From positions 930,001-994,000 of the forward strand of contig NZ_WHUV01000001.1 of NCBI RefSeq assembly GCF_009380155.1: a stretch of DNA of 64,000 nt. Reading direction: 5' to 3'. Below are positions 39,996 to 48,022 of this stretch, in pieces. Below the pieces are notes generated by a model, which saw only the letters and a program-made list of their open reading frames with translations, was not told the origin of the DNA and made no database searches. The number at the start of each line of letters is the position of its first letter. Within the stretch, counting starts at the first letter, position 1. The translations under genes were made by a program, and so were the position numbers. This DNA comes from Pseudomonas piscis. GTDB taxonomy: Bacteria; Pseudomonadota; Gammaproteobacteria; Pseudomonadales; Pseudomonadaceae.

Positions 39996-40020
39996 ACCCG
40001 CCAGCGTGCGGGTTTCTTTT
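39996..40020 (+). terminator. Terminator-like hairpin after fibre cassette 2
   Basis: ACCCGC and GCGGGT pair around CAGCGT, followed by TTTCTTTT. It ends about 17 bases before the gpL start. Confidence 0.55.
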
Positions 40021-40036
40021 GCCTTGAGGAAACACG

Positions 40037-40720
40037 ATGCCAATTACGGCCGATATCCAGACCCTGGAGCCTGGCGCGTGGGTGGAGCTTTTCGAGCTCG
40101 ACGCCACCAGCCTCGGCGCCGAACTCTACCGCTTTCACGGTTACCCCCAGCAGTCGTCGATCTTCTGGCAGGGGCTCGAGTATTCCCCCTGGCCGATCCA
40201 GGCCGAGGGCTTCGAAATGACCGGCAAGGGCTCGCAGCCGACCCCGACCCTGTCGGTGGGCAACGTCGATGGTTTCATCACCGCCCTGGTGCTGTATTTC
40301 GAAGACCTGGTAGGGGCCCGGCTGATTCGCCATCGGACCCTGGGCAAGTACCTGGACGGCCAGCCCGAGGCCGACCCCGAGGAAGAGCTGCCGCCGGACA
40401 TCTGGTACGTCGAGCGCAAAGTCGCCGAAGACAACGAGGTGGTGCAGTTCGAGCTGTCCAGCGCCCTGGACTTCAACGGCGTGCAACTGCCACGGCGACA
40501 GATCGTCGCTAACGTCTGCTGGTGGCTCAGCTGCGGCGGTTATCGCGGCCCTTACTGTGGCTACAACGGCGGCCCGGTGGCGGACGTCAACGACGTGATC
40601 GTCACCGATGCCGCCAAGGATAAATGCGGCGGGCGCCTGAGCAGCTGCAAGCTGCGTTTCGGCGAGAACAACCCGCTGCCCTACGGTTCGTTTCCTGCGG
40701 CGGGCCTGCTACGGAGCTGA
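40037..40720 (+). CDS. Minor tail protein L (lambda gpL-like, iron-sulfur)
   Basis: 227-aa tail-tip protein starting MPITADIQTLEPGAWVEL. Lambda gpL holds a 4Fe-4S cluster in its C-terminal domain; here the C-terminal cysteines Cys166, Cys174, Cys197 and Cys204 have nearly the lambda spacing (8, 23 and 7 residues), with an extra Cys161. The sequence CGGYRGPYC and KCGGRLSSC frames them. Followed after 2 bases by gpK. Confidence 0.9.
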   Translation: MPITADIQTLEPGAWVELFELDATSLGAELYRFHGYPQQSSIFWQGLEYSPWPIQAEGFEMTGKGSQPTPTLSVGNVDGFITALVLYFEDLVGARLIRHRTLGKYLDGQPEADPEEELPPDIWYVERKVAEDNEVVQFELSSALDFNGVQLPRRQIVANVCWWLSCGGYRGPYCGYNGGPVADVNDVIVTDAAKDKCGGRLSSCKLRFGENNPLPYGSFPAAGLLRS

Positions 40721-40722
40721 AC

Positions 40723-41499
40723 ATGAACAAGGCGAACCTTGCGGCCATCGAGCGCCACGCCCTGGCCGAATACCCCCGCGAGTGCTGCGGGTTGCTGATT
40801 CGCGAGGGCCGGCGGCGGGTCTATGTGCCGTGTCGCAATACCGCCGCCACCCCCAGCGAGCACTTTCGCCTGGCTCCCGCGGACTACGCGGCAGCCGAGG
40901 AGCGCGGCGAGGTGCTGGCGGTGATCCACAGCCATCCGGATTACCCGGCCACGCCCAGCGAGGCGGATCGGGTGGCCTGCGAGGCCTCCGGGCTGCCCTG
41001 GTACATCGTCCAGGTACTGGCGGACGACGCCGGCCAACCGCGTATTGGCCAGTGGGCCCAGCTGGCGCCCAACGGCTACCAGGCACCCTTGGTTGGCCGG
41101 GCCTTCGCCCATGGCGTGCACGACTGCCTGAGCATCATCCTCGACTACTACCGGCGCGAGCTGGGTATAGAACTGGGCGACTACCAGCGCGAGGACGGCT
41201 GGTGGGACAAGGGCGGCAATCTCTACCTGGAGCACTTGCCCGAGGCCGGTTTCGAGCGGGTAGGGGACCTGCGCCAGGGCGACGTGGTGTTGATGCAGAT
41301 CCGCTCGCCGGTGCCCAACCACGCGGCCATCTACCTGGCCGATGGCGTGCTCAAGAGCGAGCCGGCGCACTACCCGGCGCCGGGCTCCATCCTGCACCAC
41401 CTCTATGGCCGCGACAGCAAGCGCGACACCTATGGCGGCTACTGGGACGAGGTCACGGTCAGCATCTGGCGCCATCGCCAGCTCATGGCGTCGGCTTGA
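40723..41499 (+). CDS. Tail-tip peptidase K (JAMM plus NlpC/P60, lambda gpK-like)
   Basis: 258 aa with two hydrolase domains. The N-terminal JAMM metalloprotease motif has His69, His71, Ser79 and Asp82 (HSHPDYPATPSEAD) and an upstream Glu in YPRECCG. The C-terminal NlpC/P60 domain has Cys135 in HGVHDC and His200 in NHAAIY. All key residues are intact, so processing of a tail protein and local cell-wall cutting are both possible. The ATG at 40723 is preferred over upstream in-frame codons that overlap gpL. Confidence 0.92.
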   Translation: MNKANLAAIERHALAEYPRECCGLLIREGRRRVYVPCRNTAATPSEHFRLAPADYAAAEERGEVLAVIHSHPDYPATPSEADRVACEASGLPWYIVQVLADDAGQPRIGQWAQLAPNGYQAPLVGRAFAHGVHDCLSIILDYYRRELGIELGDYQREDGWWDKGGNLYLEHLPEAGFERVGDLRQGDVVLMQIRSPVPNHAAIYLADGVLKSEPAHYPAPGSILHHLYGRDSKRDTYGGYWDEVTVSIWRHRQLMASA

Positions 41500-41554
41500 G
41501 GCCGCTGCCTTTCCCGGCTGCCAACCGGGGATCTTTCTTCCTGGGAGTCATGTG

Positions 41555-42187
41555 ATGAATCAGCAAAAAGTCCGGGTCGTGCGTTTGTACGGCTCGCTGG
41601 GAGCCCGCTTCGGCCGGGTGCATCGGTTGGCGGTGGGCAGCGCTGCGGAGGCGATCCGCGCCTTGTGCGTGCTGGTGCCGGGATTCGAGGCCTTCCTGAT
41701 GGAATCCAAGGATCGCGGGGTGACCTACTCGCTGTTCCTCGGGCGCGACAACCTGGGCCAGGATCGCCTGCATGCTCCTTGCGGCAACAGCGATATTCGC
41801 ATTGCTCCGCTGCTCATCGGCAGCAAGCGCTCGGGCGGGTTGCAGACCATCATTGGCGTCGCCCTGGTGGTGGCCGCGTCCTATTTTTCCGGTGGCATTG
41901 CCGCCGCGGGTGGCAGTTCAACCTTGATCGGGACTACCGGCACCACTGGCTGGACCTTCGCCGCCAGCATGGGCATTTCCCTGGCCATGGGCGGGGTAAT
42001 GCAGATGATGTCGCCGCAGCTCAAGGGCCTGGGGGCCATGGACCGTCCCGACAACCGCGCCAACTACAGCTTCAACGGCCCGGTCAACACCACGGCCCAG
42101 GGCAACCCGGTGGGACTGCTCTATGGCCAGTTGATCGTCGGCAGCTCAGTGATCAGCGCCGGCATCTACGCCCAGGACCAGCTCTGA
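41555..42187 (+). CDS. Tail assembly protein I, copy 1 (lambda gpI-like)
   Basis: 210 aa. Ubiquitin-like N-terminus (VRVVRLYGSLGARFG), central hydrophobic glycine-rich segments (residues ~90-145) and a conserved end (NTTAQGNPVGLLYGQLIVGS). It helps build the tail tip together with L, K and J. It is closely related to the next gene, although lambda and F-pyocins have only one I gene. GGGAG precedes the ATG. Confidence 0.85.
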   Translation: MNQQKVRVVRLYGSLGARFGRVHRLAVGSAAEAIRALCVLVPGFEAFLMESKDRGVTYSLFLGRDNLGQDRLHAPCGNSDIRIAPLLIGSKRSGGLQTIIGVALVVAASYFSGGIAAAGGSSTLIGTTGTTGWTFAASMGISLAMGGVMQMMSPQLKGLGAMDRPDNRANYSFNGPVNTTAQGNPVGLLYGQLIVGSSVISAGIYAQDQL

Positions 42188-42212
42188 AACAGCGGTCTGC
42201 GTTGTCCATCCC

Positions 42213-42234
42213 AACCCGCCGCGGCGGGTTTTTT
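42213..42234 (+). terminator. Terminator-like hairpin between the two gpI genes
   Basis: AACCCGCC and GGCGGGTT form an 8-bp stem with a minimal loop, followed by six T in total, 18 bases before the second gpI start. Confidence 0.6.
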
Positions 42235-42251
42235 ATCGCCAGGAGAACCCC

Positions 42252-42860
42252 ATGGGCTTGGCCGTAGAACCACAAAAGATACAAACCGTGCTGCTGTCCG
42301 GCTCCCTGGCACGGCTGTTCGGGCGTGAACACCGGGTGGCCATCAGCGCAGGCTTCAAGGACGTGATGGGTTACTTCCGGCAGTTCCCGGGTTTTGAGCG
42401 CTACATGGTGCAAAGCGCCGACAAGAGCCTGCGCTTTGCCGTGTTCAACGGCCGGCGCAACTTGTCCGAGACCGATATCCACCAGCCCCTGGGCAAGCAG
42501 GTGATCCGCATCGCCCCGGTGCTCGGCGGCTCCAAGCGCGCTGGGGGCTTGCAGACCATTCTCGGCGCGGTGTTGATGGCCGTGGCCTACTACAACCCCT
42601 TCGGCTTTCTCACCGGCCCGGCAGTCACTGCCATGATGATGACCGGAGCGACCTTGGTGATGGGCGGCGTGACGCAGATGCTCGCGCCCATGCCCAAGGG
42701 CCTGGGCGCCCAGGAGCGCCCGGAAAACTGCCCCAGCTACAGCTTCAACGGGCCACTCAACACCACGGCCCAGGGCAATCCGGTGGGCCTGCTCTATGGC
42801 CAGTTGACCATCGGCAGCACCGTGATCAGCTCCGGCATCTACGCCCAGGACCAACTCTAA
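42252..42860 (+). CDS. Tail assembly protein I, copy 2 (lambda gpI-like)
   Basis: 202 aa, starting MGLAVEPQKIQTVLLSGSL. It shares the gpI plan with copy 1: LLSGSLARLFG at the start, KRAGGLQTILGAV in the middle and NTTAQGNPVGLLYGQLTIGSTVISSGIYAQDQL at the end (residues ~170-202). N-terminal halves differ more. Two gpI paralogues in tandem are unusual; both reading frames are intact. Confidence 0.83.
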   Translation: MGLAVEPQKIQTVLLSGSLARLFGREHRVAISAGFKDVMGYFRQFPGFERYMVQSADKSLRFAVFNGRRNLSETDIHQPLGKQVIRIAPVLGGSKRAGGLQTILGAVLMAVAYYNPFGFLTGPAVTAMMMTGATLVMGGVTQMLAPMPKGLGAQERPENCPSYSFNGPLNTTAQGNPVGLLYGQLTIGSTVISSGIYAQDQL

Positions 42861-42920
42861 GCATTCCCGTCTTCCACCTGCCTGCGATGCCGCGGGCCTC
42901 ATTTCGCCTGAAGGAAAGCC

Positions 42921-45900
42921 ATGACCGACCACATTCTCGCCGGTAGCAAGGGCGGCGGCGCCAAGCCGCCCCGTCCCTCCGTGGAAGCCCCGGACAGCCT
43001 GCACAGCACGGCCTATGCCCGGATCCTCGATCTCGTCAGTGAAGGCGAGATCGTGGGCCTGAAGAACGGCAAGCGCTCGGTGTTCCTCAACGAGACGCCC
43101 CTGGCCAACGCCGACGGCAGCCTGAACTTCTCCGGGGTCAGCCTCGAGACCCGCAACGGCAGCCAGGACCAGACCTACATCCCGGGCTTTCCGGCGGTGG
43201 AGAACGAGTCCCAGGTGGCGGTGGAACTGCGCAGCGACCAACCCTGGACCCGCGCCATCACCAACCTGCAACTGTCGGCGGTGCGCATCCGCCTGGCGGT
43301 CTCGCGCCTGGCCCAGACCAACACCAGCAACGGCGACACCAACGGCTACACGGTGCGTTACGTCATCGAGCTGTCCACCGACGGCGGGGCGTTCGTCGAA
43401 GTGCTGCAATCGGCCTTCAGCGGCAAGAGCTCCAGCAAGTACGAGCGCTCCCACCGGGTCGACCTGCCAGCGGCCAAGGCCGGCTGGAGCGTGCGGGTGC
43501 GGCGGCTGACGGCGAACTCCAGCAGCGGGGCGATCGCCGATACCACCAGCGTGGAGTCCATCACCGACGTGATCGACGCCAAGTTGCGCTACCCGGGTTC
43601 GGCGATCATCGGCCTGCAGTTCGATGCCTCGCAGTTCCAGTCGATTCCCAACCGCTCCTTCGAATTGCAAGGACGGATCATCCGCGTGCCGAGCAACTAC
43701 GATCCGGCCACCCGGACCTACAGCGGCGTGTGGGACGGCACCTTCAAGTCGGCCTGGACCGACAACCCGGCCTGGATCTACTACGACCTGCTGCTGCACC
43801 AGCGTTATGGCCTGGGGCATTTGCTCAACGCCGGCCAGGTGGACAAGTGGGAGCTGTACCGCATCGGCCAGTACTGCGACCAGCCGGTGTCCGATGGCAA
43901 GGGCGGCACCGAGCCGCGCTTTACCTGCAACCTCTATCTCTCGGTGCGCGCCGATGCGCTGAAAGTGCTGCAGGACCTGGCCACCACCTTCCGCGGCATG
44001 GCCTATTGGGGCGCAGGCTCGGTGATGGCGGTGGCCGATATGCCGGAAGACCCGGTGTACACCTACAGCAACGCCAACGTGATCGACGGCAAGTTCGTCT
44101 ACGGCGGCTCGGCGAAAAAGACCCGCTACAGCGTGGCCCTGGTGAGCTGGAACGACCCGGCGGACTTCTACCGGCAGAAGGTGCAGTACGTCGACGATCC
44201 GGAAGGCATCGCCCGTTATGGCGTGCAGCAGACCGAGATCACCGCCACCGGCTGCACCTCCCAGGCCCAGGCCCAGCGCATCGGCAAATGGGCGCTGCTG
44301 ACCAACCGCCTGGAAACCGAAAGCGTGAGTTTTTCCGTGGGCCTGGACGGCACCCTGGTGCGTCCGGGGCAGGTGATCCGCGTGGCGGACAACGACCGGG
44401 CCGGTCGGCGGATCGGCGGGCGCCTGCGCTCGGCGACCCTGGACGCCCTGGTGCTGGATGCCGACGTCAAGGCCTACCCCGGCGATACCCTGACCTTGAT
44501 CATGCCCACCGGCAAGGCGATCTCCCGGGTGATCAAGTCCGTGGGTTATCCACTGACCTGGGACAGCACTGGCATCACCTGGGACAGCGGCGCCACCACC
44601 CTCGACACCACCGGCTTTCCCGCTGAAGTGCAGCGGGTGGTGCTGGAGAAAAAACTCGAGGAGCTGCCACCGGTGCACTCGATGTGGGCCATCGATTCGC
44701 CGACCCTGGCGGTCCAGCAGTTTCGCGTGTTGTCGGTGGCCGAGGACTTCTCCGACTCGGCGATCAAGTACAGCATCAGCGCGGTCAAGCATGTCGCCGC
44801 CAAGTTCGCGGCGATCGACAACGGCGCGCGCATCGACCAGCCACCGGTGACGGTGATCCCGCCGAGCGTGCAGAACCCGCCGAAGAACGTGCGGGTGCGC
44901 AACGAGCATTTCGTCGACCAGGGCAGCGCGGTCGGGGTCATGACCATCGACTGGGAACGCCCGGACAACGCCATCGCCTACGAGGTGCACTGGCGCAAGA
45001 ACGACGGGGATTGGGTGTTCGCCGGACGTACCGGGGGCAACGCCTTCGAAGTCAGCGGTATCTATGCCGGGCGCTACGTGGCCAAGGTCCGGGCGATCAA
45101 CGCCCTGGACATCGGCTCGGTGTTCGCCACCTCGGCCGAGACCGTGCTCAGTGGCAAGACCACACCGCCGCCGATGGTGGCTTCCTTCAACGCCGAGTCG
45201 ATCGTGTTCGGCATCAAGCTCAAGTGGAGCATCCCGGCCGGGCTGAGCACCGCCGACCTGCAACGGACCGAGATCTGGTACAGCCAGAGCAGCGACGTGG
45301 CGACCGCCACCAAGTTTGGCGACTACGCCTACCCGCAGACCGACCTGACCATCATGGGCCTGGCCGCTGGCGTACGGTTCTTCTTCTGGGCGCGCCTGGT
45401 GGACAAGATCGGCAACCAGAGTGCCTTCCATGGGCCGATCACCGGACAGTCATCCTCGGATGCCGGACCGATCCTCGAATACCTCAGCGACAAGATCAGC
45501 GAGACGCAACTGAGCCAGCACCTGCTGCAGAAGATCGAGTCCGGCGGCGGTGCCCAGGTTGAAGTCGAGACCATGAAGCGCGAGCTGGCGGCGATGTACT
45601 CGATCAAGACGCAACTGACGGTGGATAACAAACCCTATCTGGCGGGGATTGGTGTCGGGGTCGAGAACGATAAGGGTGTCATTACCAGTCAGGTATTGGT
45701 TGCGGCTAATCGGTTTGCGGTTGTCGATCCTAATACTGCCAAGGCGATATCCCCGTTTGTTATTCAGAATGGTAGTACCTATATAGACTCTGCATATATT
45801 GCTAAGGGCTCGATAACCACTGCTCATATTGGTGAGTATATCGAGTCTGATGATTATGAGGCAGGTAGTCGAGGCTGGCGTTTAGATAAGGCGGGGAACC

Positions 45901-46016
45901 TTGAATTTAATGGGTCTATATCTGGCGGTGGTCATCTAAGTATAACTAATCGCTCAATCAAGGTTATCGACTCTAATAATAAGCTTCGAGTGCATATAGG
46001 GGACTTGACAGCATGA
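42921..46016 (+). CDS. Central tail fibre / host specificity protein J (lambda gpJ-like)
   Basis: 1031-aa tip protein that contacts the receptor. The N-terminal two thirds follow the J family (SLHSTAYARILDLVSEGEIVGL, RNGSQDQTYIPGF). A fibronectin type III-like region begins near residue 650 (PKNVRVRNEHFVDQG). A DUF1983-like end follows (YSIKTQLTVDNKPYLAGIGV). From about base 45640 the composition turns AT-rich to the stop, so the terminal ~125 residues appear exchanged. Overlaps the next gene by 4 bases. Confidence 0.92.
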   Translation: MTDHILAGSKGGGAKPPRPSVEAPDSLHSTAYARILDLVSEGEIVGLKNGKRSVFLNETPLANADGSLNFSGVSLETRNGSQDQTYIPGFPAVENESQVAVELRSDQPWTRAITNLQLSAVRIRLAVSRLAQTNTSNGDTNGYTVRYVIELSTDGGAFVEVLQSAFSGKSSSKYERSHRVDLPAAKAGWSVRVRRLTANSSSGAIADTTSVESITDVIDAKLRYPGSAIIGLQFDASQFQSIPNRSFELQGRIIRVPSNYDPATRTYSGVWDGTFKSAWTDNPAWIYYDLLLHQRYGLGHLLNAGQVDKWELYRIGQYCDQPVSDGKGGTEPRFTCNLYLSVRADALKVLQDLATTFRGMAYWGAGSVMAVADMPEDPVYTYSNANVIDGKFVYGGSAKKTRYSVALVSWNDPADFYRQKVQYVDDPEGIARYGVQQTEITATGCTSQAQAQRIGKWALLTNRLETESVSFSVGLDGTLVRPGQVIRVADNDRAGRRIGGRLRSATLDALVLDADVKAYPGDTLTLIMPTGKAISRVIKSVGYPLTWDSTGITWDSGATTLDTTGFPAEVQRVVLEKKLEELPPVHSMWAIDSPTLAVQQFRVLSVAEDFSDSAIKYSISAVKHVAAKFAAIDNGARIDQPPVTVIPPSVQNPPKNVRVRNEHFVDQGSAVGVMTIDWERPDNAIAYEVHWRKNDGDWVFAGRTGGNAFEVSGIYAGRYVAKVRAINALDIGSVFATSAETVLSGKTTPPPMVASFNAESIVFGIKLKWSIPAGLSTADLQRTEIWYSQSSDVATATKFGDYAYPQTDLTIMGLAAGVRFFFWARLVDKIGNQSAFHGPITGQSSSDAGPILEYLSDKISETQLSQHLLQKIESGGGAQVEVETMKRELAAMYSIKTQLTVDNKPYLAGIGVGVENDKGVITSQVLVAANRFAVVDPNTAKAISPFVIQNGSTYIDSAYIAKGSITTAHIGEYIESDDYEAGSRGWRLDKAGNLEFNGSISGGGHLSITNRSIKVIDSNNKLRVHIGDLTA

Positions 46017-46306
46017 GTTTCGGGTTTGCGATATATGACTCTGATCAGAAGCTAGTTAACACGATGACTGGTCAGTCTTTGCGTGTGGTAGAGCGTTTTT
46101 CAGTCGGGAAAATTGAGGCTGGAGAAAAAAGCGTACCCGGTTATGGGCCACATAATGCGTACGTATACTCCATACCTAAAGGAGATCCTTCACAGGTTGG
46201 TGTCTCGGTATATCTCATGGATGGGAAAATAGTCTGGAGTTACGCCTGGTATTATCGACCAGCCTACATGTGCCCTAGCGAAATAGTTTTGGTGGTAAAA
46301 AAATGA
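46013..46306 (+). CDS. Unknown protein downstream of gpJ
   Basis: 97 aa, starting MSFGFAIYDSDQKLVN, AT-rich, overlapping gpJ and the next gene by 4 bases each. No family recognised. Tight coupling to gpJ and shared low GC suggest that it is part of the gpJ specificity unit, perhaps a tip decoration or chaperone. This is inference from arrangement only. Confidence 0.7.
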   Translation: MSFGFAIYDSDQKLVNTMTGQSLRVVERFSVGKIEAGEKSVPGYGPHNAYVYSIPKGDPSQVGVSVYLMDGKIVWSYAWYYRPAYMCPSEIVLVVKK

Positions 46307-47022
46307 ACTATGGGATGATTATAAAAAATCCTGATGGAGATACTCTCGTAGACTCTAACTTTCTTAATTATTCTCTAGGTTCTTCAGGAGTGACGGACTG
46401 TGGAGTTGGCGTTACTCAAGTATCATTCAAGGCTTCTATCAACTCGGCTAATCTACCTATCATTTGTGTTGCTCAATGGTCAGGGGCAGGACTGATTGGG
46501 GGTATTACCGTTTTAGGTGCGCCTGGAGCTTGGACGGGAATTTCAGTCAGGGTAAGAGGCGCAGCAATCAAGTTGGATTGGCAAGTATATGCCACCGACT
46601 TGCCTCCAGGAGAACGATGGACACTTTCTGTCTTCAATGAAAAGGATAAGTGTGTATTTGATGCTGGTCGGAGAATGCTCACGTTTTCAGGAGAAATATC
46701 CGGAGAAACATCTGGCTGGGTTAAAGCTGGTGGAAGCCCGTTTGTTAACGGTCGTGACGATCTATTTCACTATGGGACGTCGCCGGTTAAGAATGGTCAG
46801 TATGTTGCATTAGGCTTGCTGGCGTTCGCTTTTTTTGGGCTCACCAATAGTAACTTTGGTCCGGTTTCTGTGGTGACTGAAGTGGGTTTTGGATGGGAGT
46901 CTGCAGGCAGGCCTTTACTTTTTCTAGAGTCGTTTATGGATGCTCCGGCAGGGATGTTTCCATACGGGATCCCAGGGGCCGTATTCTTTGACTTGCCTTC
47001 AATGCCGATTCTAAATGTTTAA
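46303..47022 (+). CDS. Unknown protein downstream of gpJ, possible tip adhesin
   Basis: 239 aa, starting MNYGMIIKNPDGDTLVDSNF, AT-rich. The opening resembles that of the preceding small protein (short start, then an NPDG or DSDQ turn), and the body is beta-prone with many Gly, Ser and aromatic residues. No family recognised. Its place at the end of the F-type module, where F-pyocins carry fibre genes, suggests a receptor-binding accessory. Confidence 0.65.
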   Translation: MNYGMIIKNPDGDTLVDSNFLNYSLGSSGVTDCGVGVTQVSFKASINSANLPIICVAQWSGAGLIGGITVLGAPGAWTGISVRVRGAAIKLDWQVYATDLPPGERWTLSVFNEKDKCVFDAGRRMLTFSGEISGETSGWVKAGGSPFVNGRDDLFHYGTSPVKNGQYVALGLLAFAFFGLTNSNFGPVSVVTEVGFGWESAGRPLLFLESFMDAPAGMFPYGIPGAVFFDLPSMPILNV

Positions 47023-47267
47023 ATTTTATATGCTTTATTGAAATCATCAGGTCGGATGAATACCAGTTGAAAAGACTTTGTGTCGAGGGTGGCTCCCTGC
47101 TTTTTTAGATTGGTGTTGTTTCGGCTCTAATGTATTGGGTGTCGTGGGATTATGTAAAGAGCTTTGTAGACGTCCGTTTTTACGGGGCTTGGCTCTCCAC
47201 ATAGCGCAGTAATATCCCTTTGGAACATAAATGACTTATGGGGCTTTAATAGTTATTAGGAAACCTG
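47023..47267. other. AT-rich gap between the F-type and Mu-like modules
   Basis: 245 bases without a convincing gene. Only a weak AGGG/CCCT hairpin followed by TTTTTT is seen near 47085-47108. The low GC continues that of the two preceding genes, which suggests one acquired segment ending at about 47340, inside the next gene. Confidence 0.5.
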
Positions 47268-47843
47268 ATGAATATTACCGCTGTTGCCAAACAGCTGCGT
47301 AATCAATGTCCGAGTATTGCCGAACATGTGATAGCAGGTCCGGTACCTGCAGCAGCTGCCATATCCTCCCTCGTAGTTGCTTACATTCTGCCTGTGGCGG
47401 ACCTCGCCACTCCCTCCACCGCACAAAACACCTTCCGCCAGATCATCCGCGACCGCTTCGAAGTCGCCTTGCTCCTCGATGCCACTCACCCGCAACAGGC
47501 CCTGGACCAGCTCCATGACCTGCGGGCCGAGGTCTGGCGCGCGCTGGTGGGTTTCAAGCCTGGTGCCGAGTACAGCCCGATCCAGTACGAGGGTGGTGAG
47601 CTGGTGCCGGTGGGCAACGAGCGGTTGCTCTATCGCCTGCGCTTTTTCGCCGAGTTTCAGTTGGGGCGCAATCGTTCCGGGCAGCCGGCGGAAACCTGGC
47701 ATGAACGTGAACTCGACGGCTTGCCGTCCTTTACCGGGGTCACGGTGCGGGTCGATGCCATCGATCCGGCGGATCCCAATTTGAAAAGCCCGGGCCCTGA
47801 TGGGCGCCTGGAGCTGACTTTCTCAGGAGAGCTGAAGCAATGA
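47268..47843 (+). CDS. Mu gp37-like tail protein (possible tail terminator)
   Basis: 191 aa, starting MNITAVAKQLRNQCPSIAEH. By position (before gp38-like and sheath) and general form (TFRQIIRDRFEVALLLD, LRAEVWRALVGF) it fits the gp37 slot of Mu-like tails. Its first 25 codons are AT-rich, unlike the rest. It overlaps the next gene by 4 bases. GGAAAC upstream is a modest ribosome site. Confidence 0.72.
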   Translation: MNITAVAKQLRNQCPSIAEHVIAGPVPAAAAISSLVVAYILPVADLATPSTAQNTFRQIIRDRFEVALLLDATHPQQALDQLHDLRAEVWRALVGFKPGAEYSPIQYEGGELVPVGNERLLYRLRFFAEFQLGRNRSGQPAETWHERELDGLPSFTGVTVRVDAIDPADPNLKSPGPDGRLELTFSGELKQ

Positions 47844-48022
47844 GCAAACGCATCACCGTGCTGCCGGCCGCTGGCCGTGCCGTACCCGATCCGGAAGCGG
47901 GCGACCTGCTGCCGGTCACCGGCCGTGAAGTCACGGACAACGCCTGGTGGCGTCGCCGTCTGGCCGATGGCGATATCACCATCAACGCCGTGCAAGCGGC
48001 ACAACCGAAGGGAGCCCAATAA
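47840..48022 (+). CDS. Mu gp38-like small protein (DUF2635 type)
   Basis: 60 aa, starting MSKRITVLPAAGRAVPDPE, with the family's NAWWRRRL motif. Directly precedes the sheath gene and overlaps it by one base (TAATG). Role in tail assembly unknown; the family is regularly found here in Mu-like tails. Confidence 0.82.
   Translation: MSKRITVLPAAGRAVPDPEAGDLLPVTGREVTDNAWWRRRLADGDITINAVQAAQPKGAQ

Noticed and set aside
35869-40020. Diversity-generating retroelement acting on the duplicated fibres
   Set aside because: No reverse transcriptase gene or template-like short repeat with adenine-biased changes was seen. Differences cover long blocks, which fits recombination.
42153-45431. 1092-codon open frame opposite gpI/gpJ
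   Set aside because: It spans several real sense genes in antisense and has no family resemblance. It is an artefact of codon bias.
46013-47022. Toxin-immunity or defence pair behind gpJ
   Set aside because: No toxin, nuclease, membrane or immunity motif is visible; the tight overlap with gpJ favours a tail-tip role. Left as unknown.
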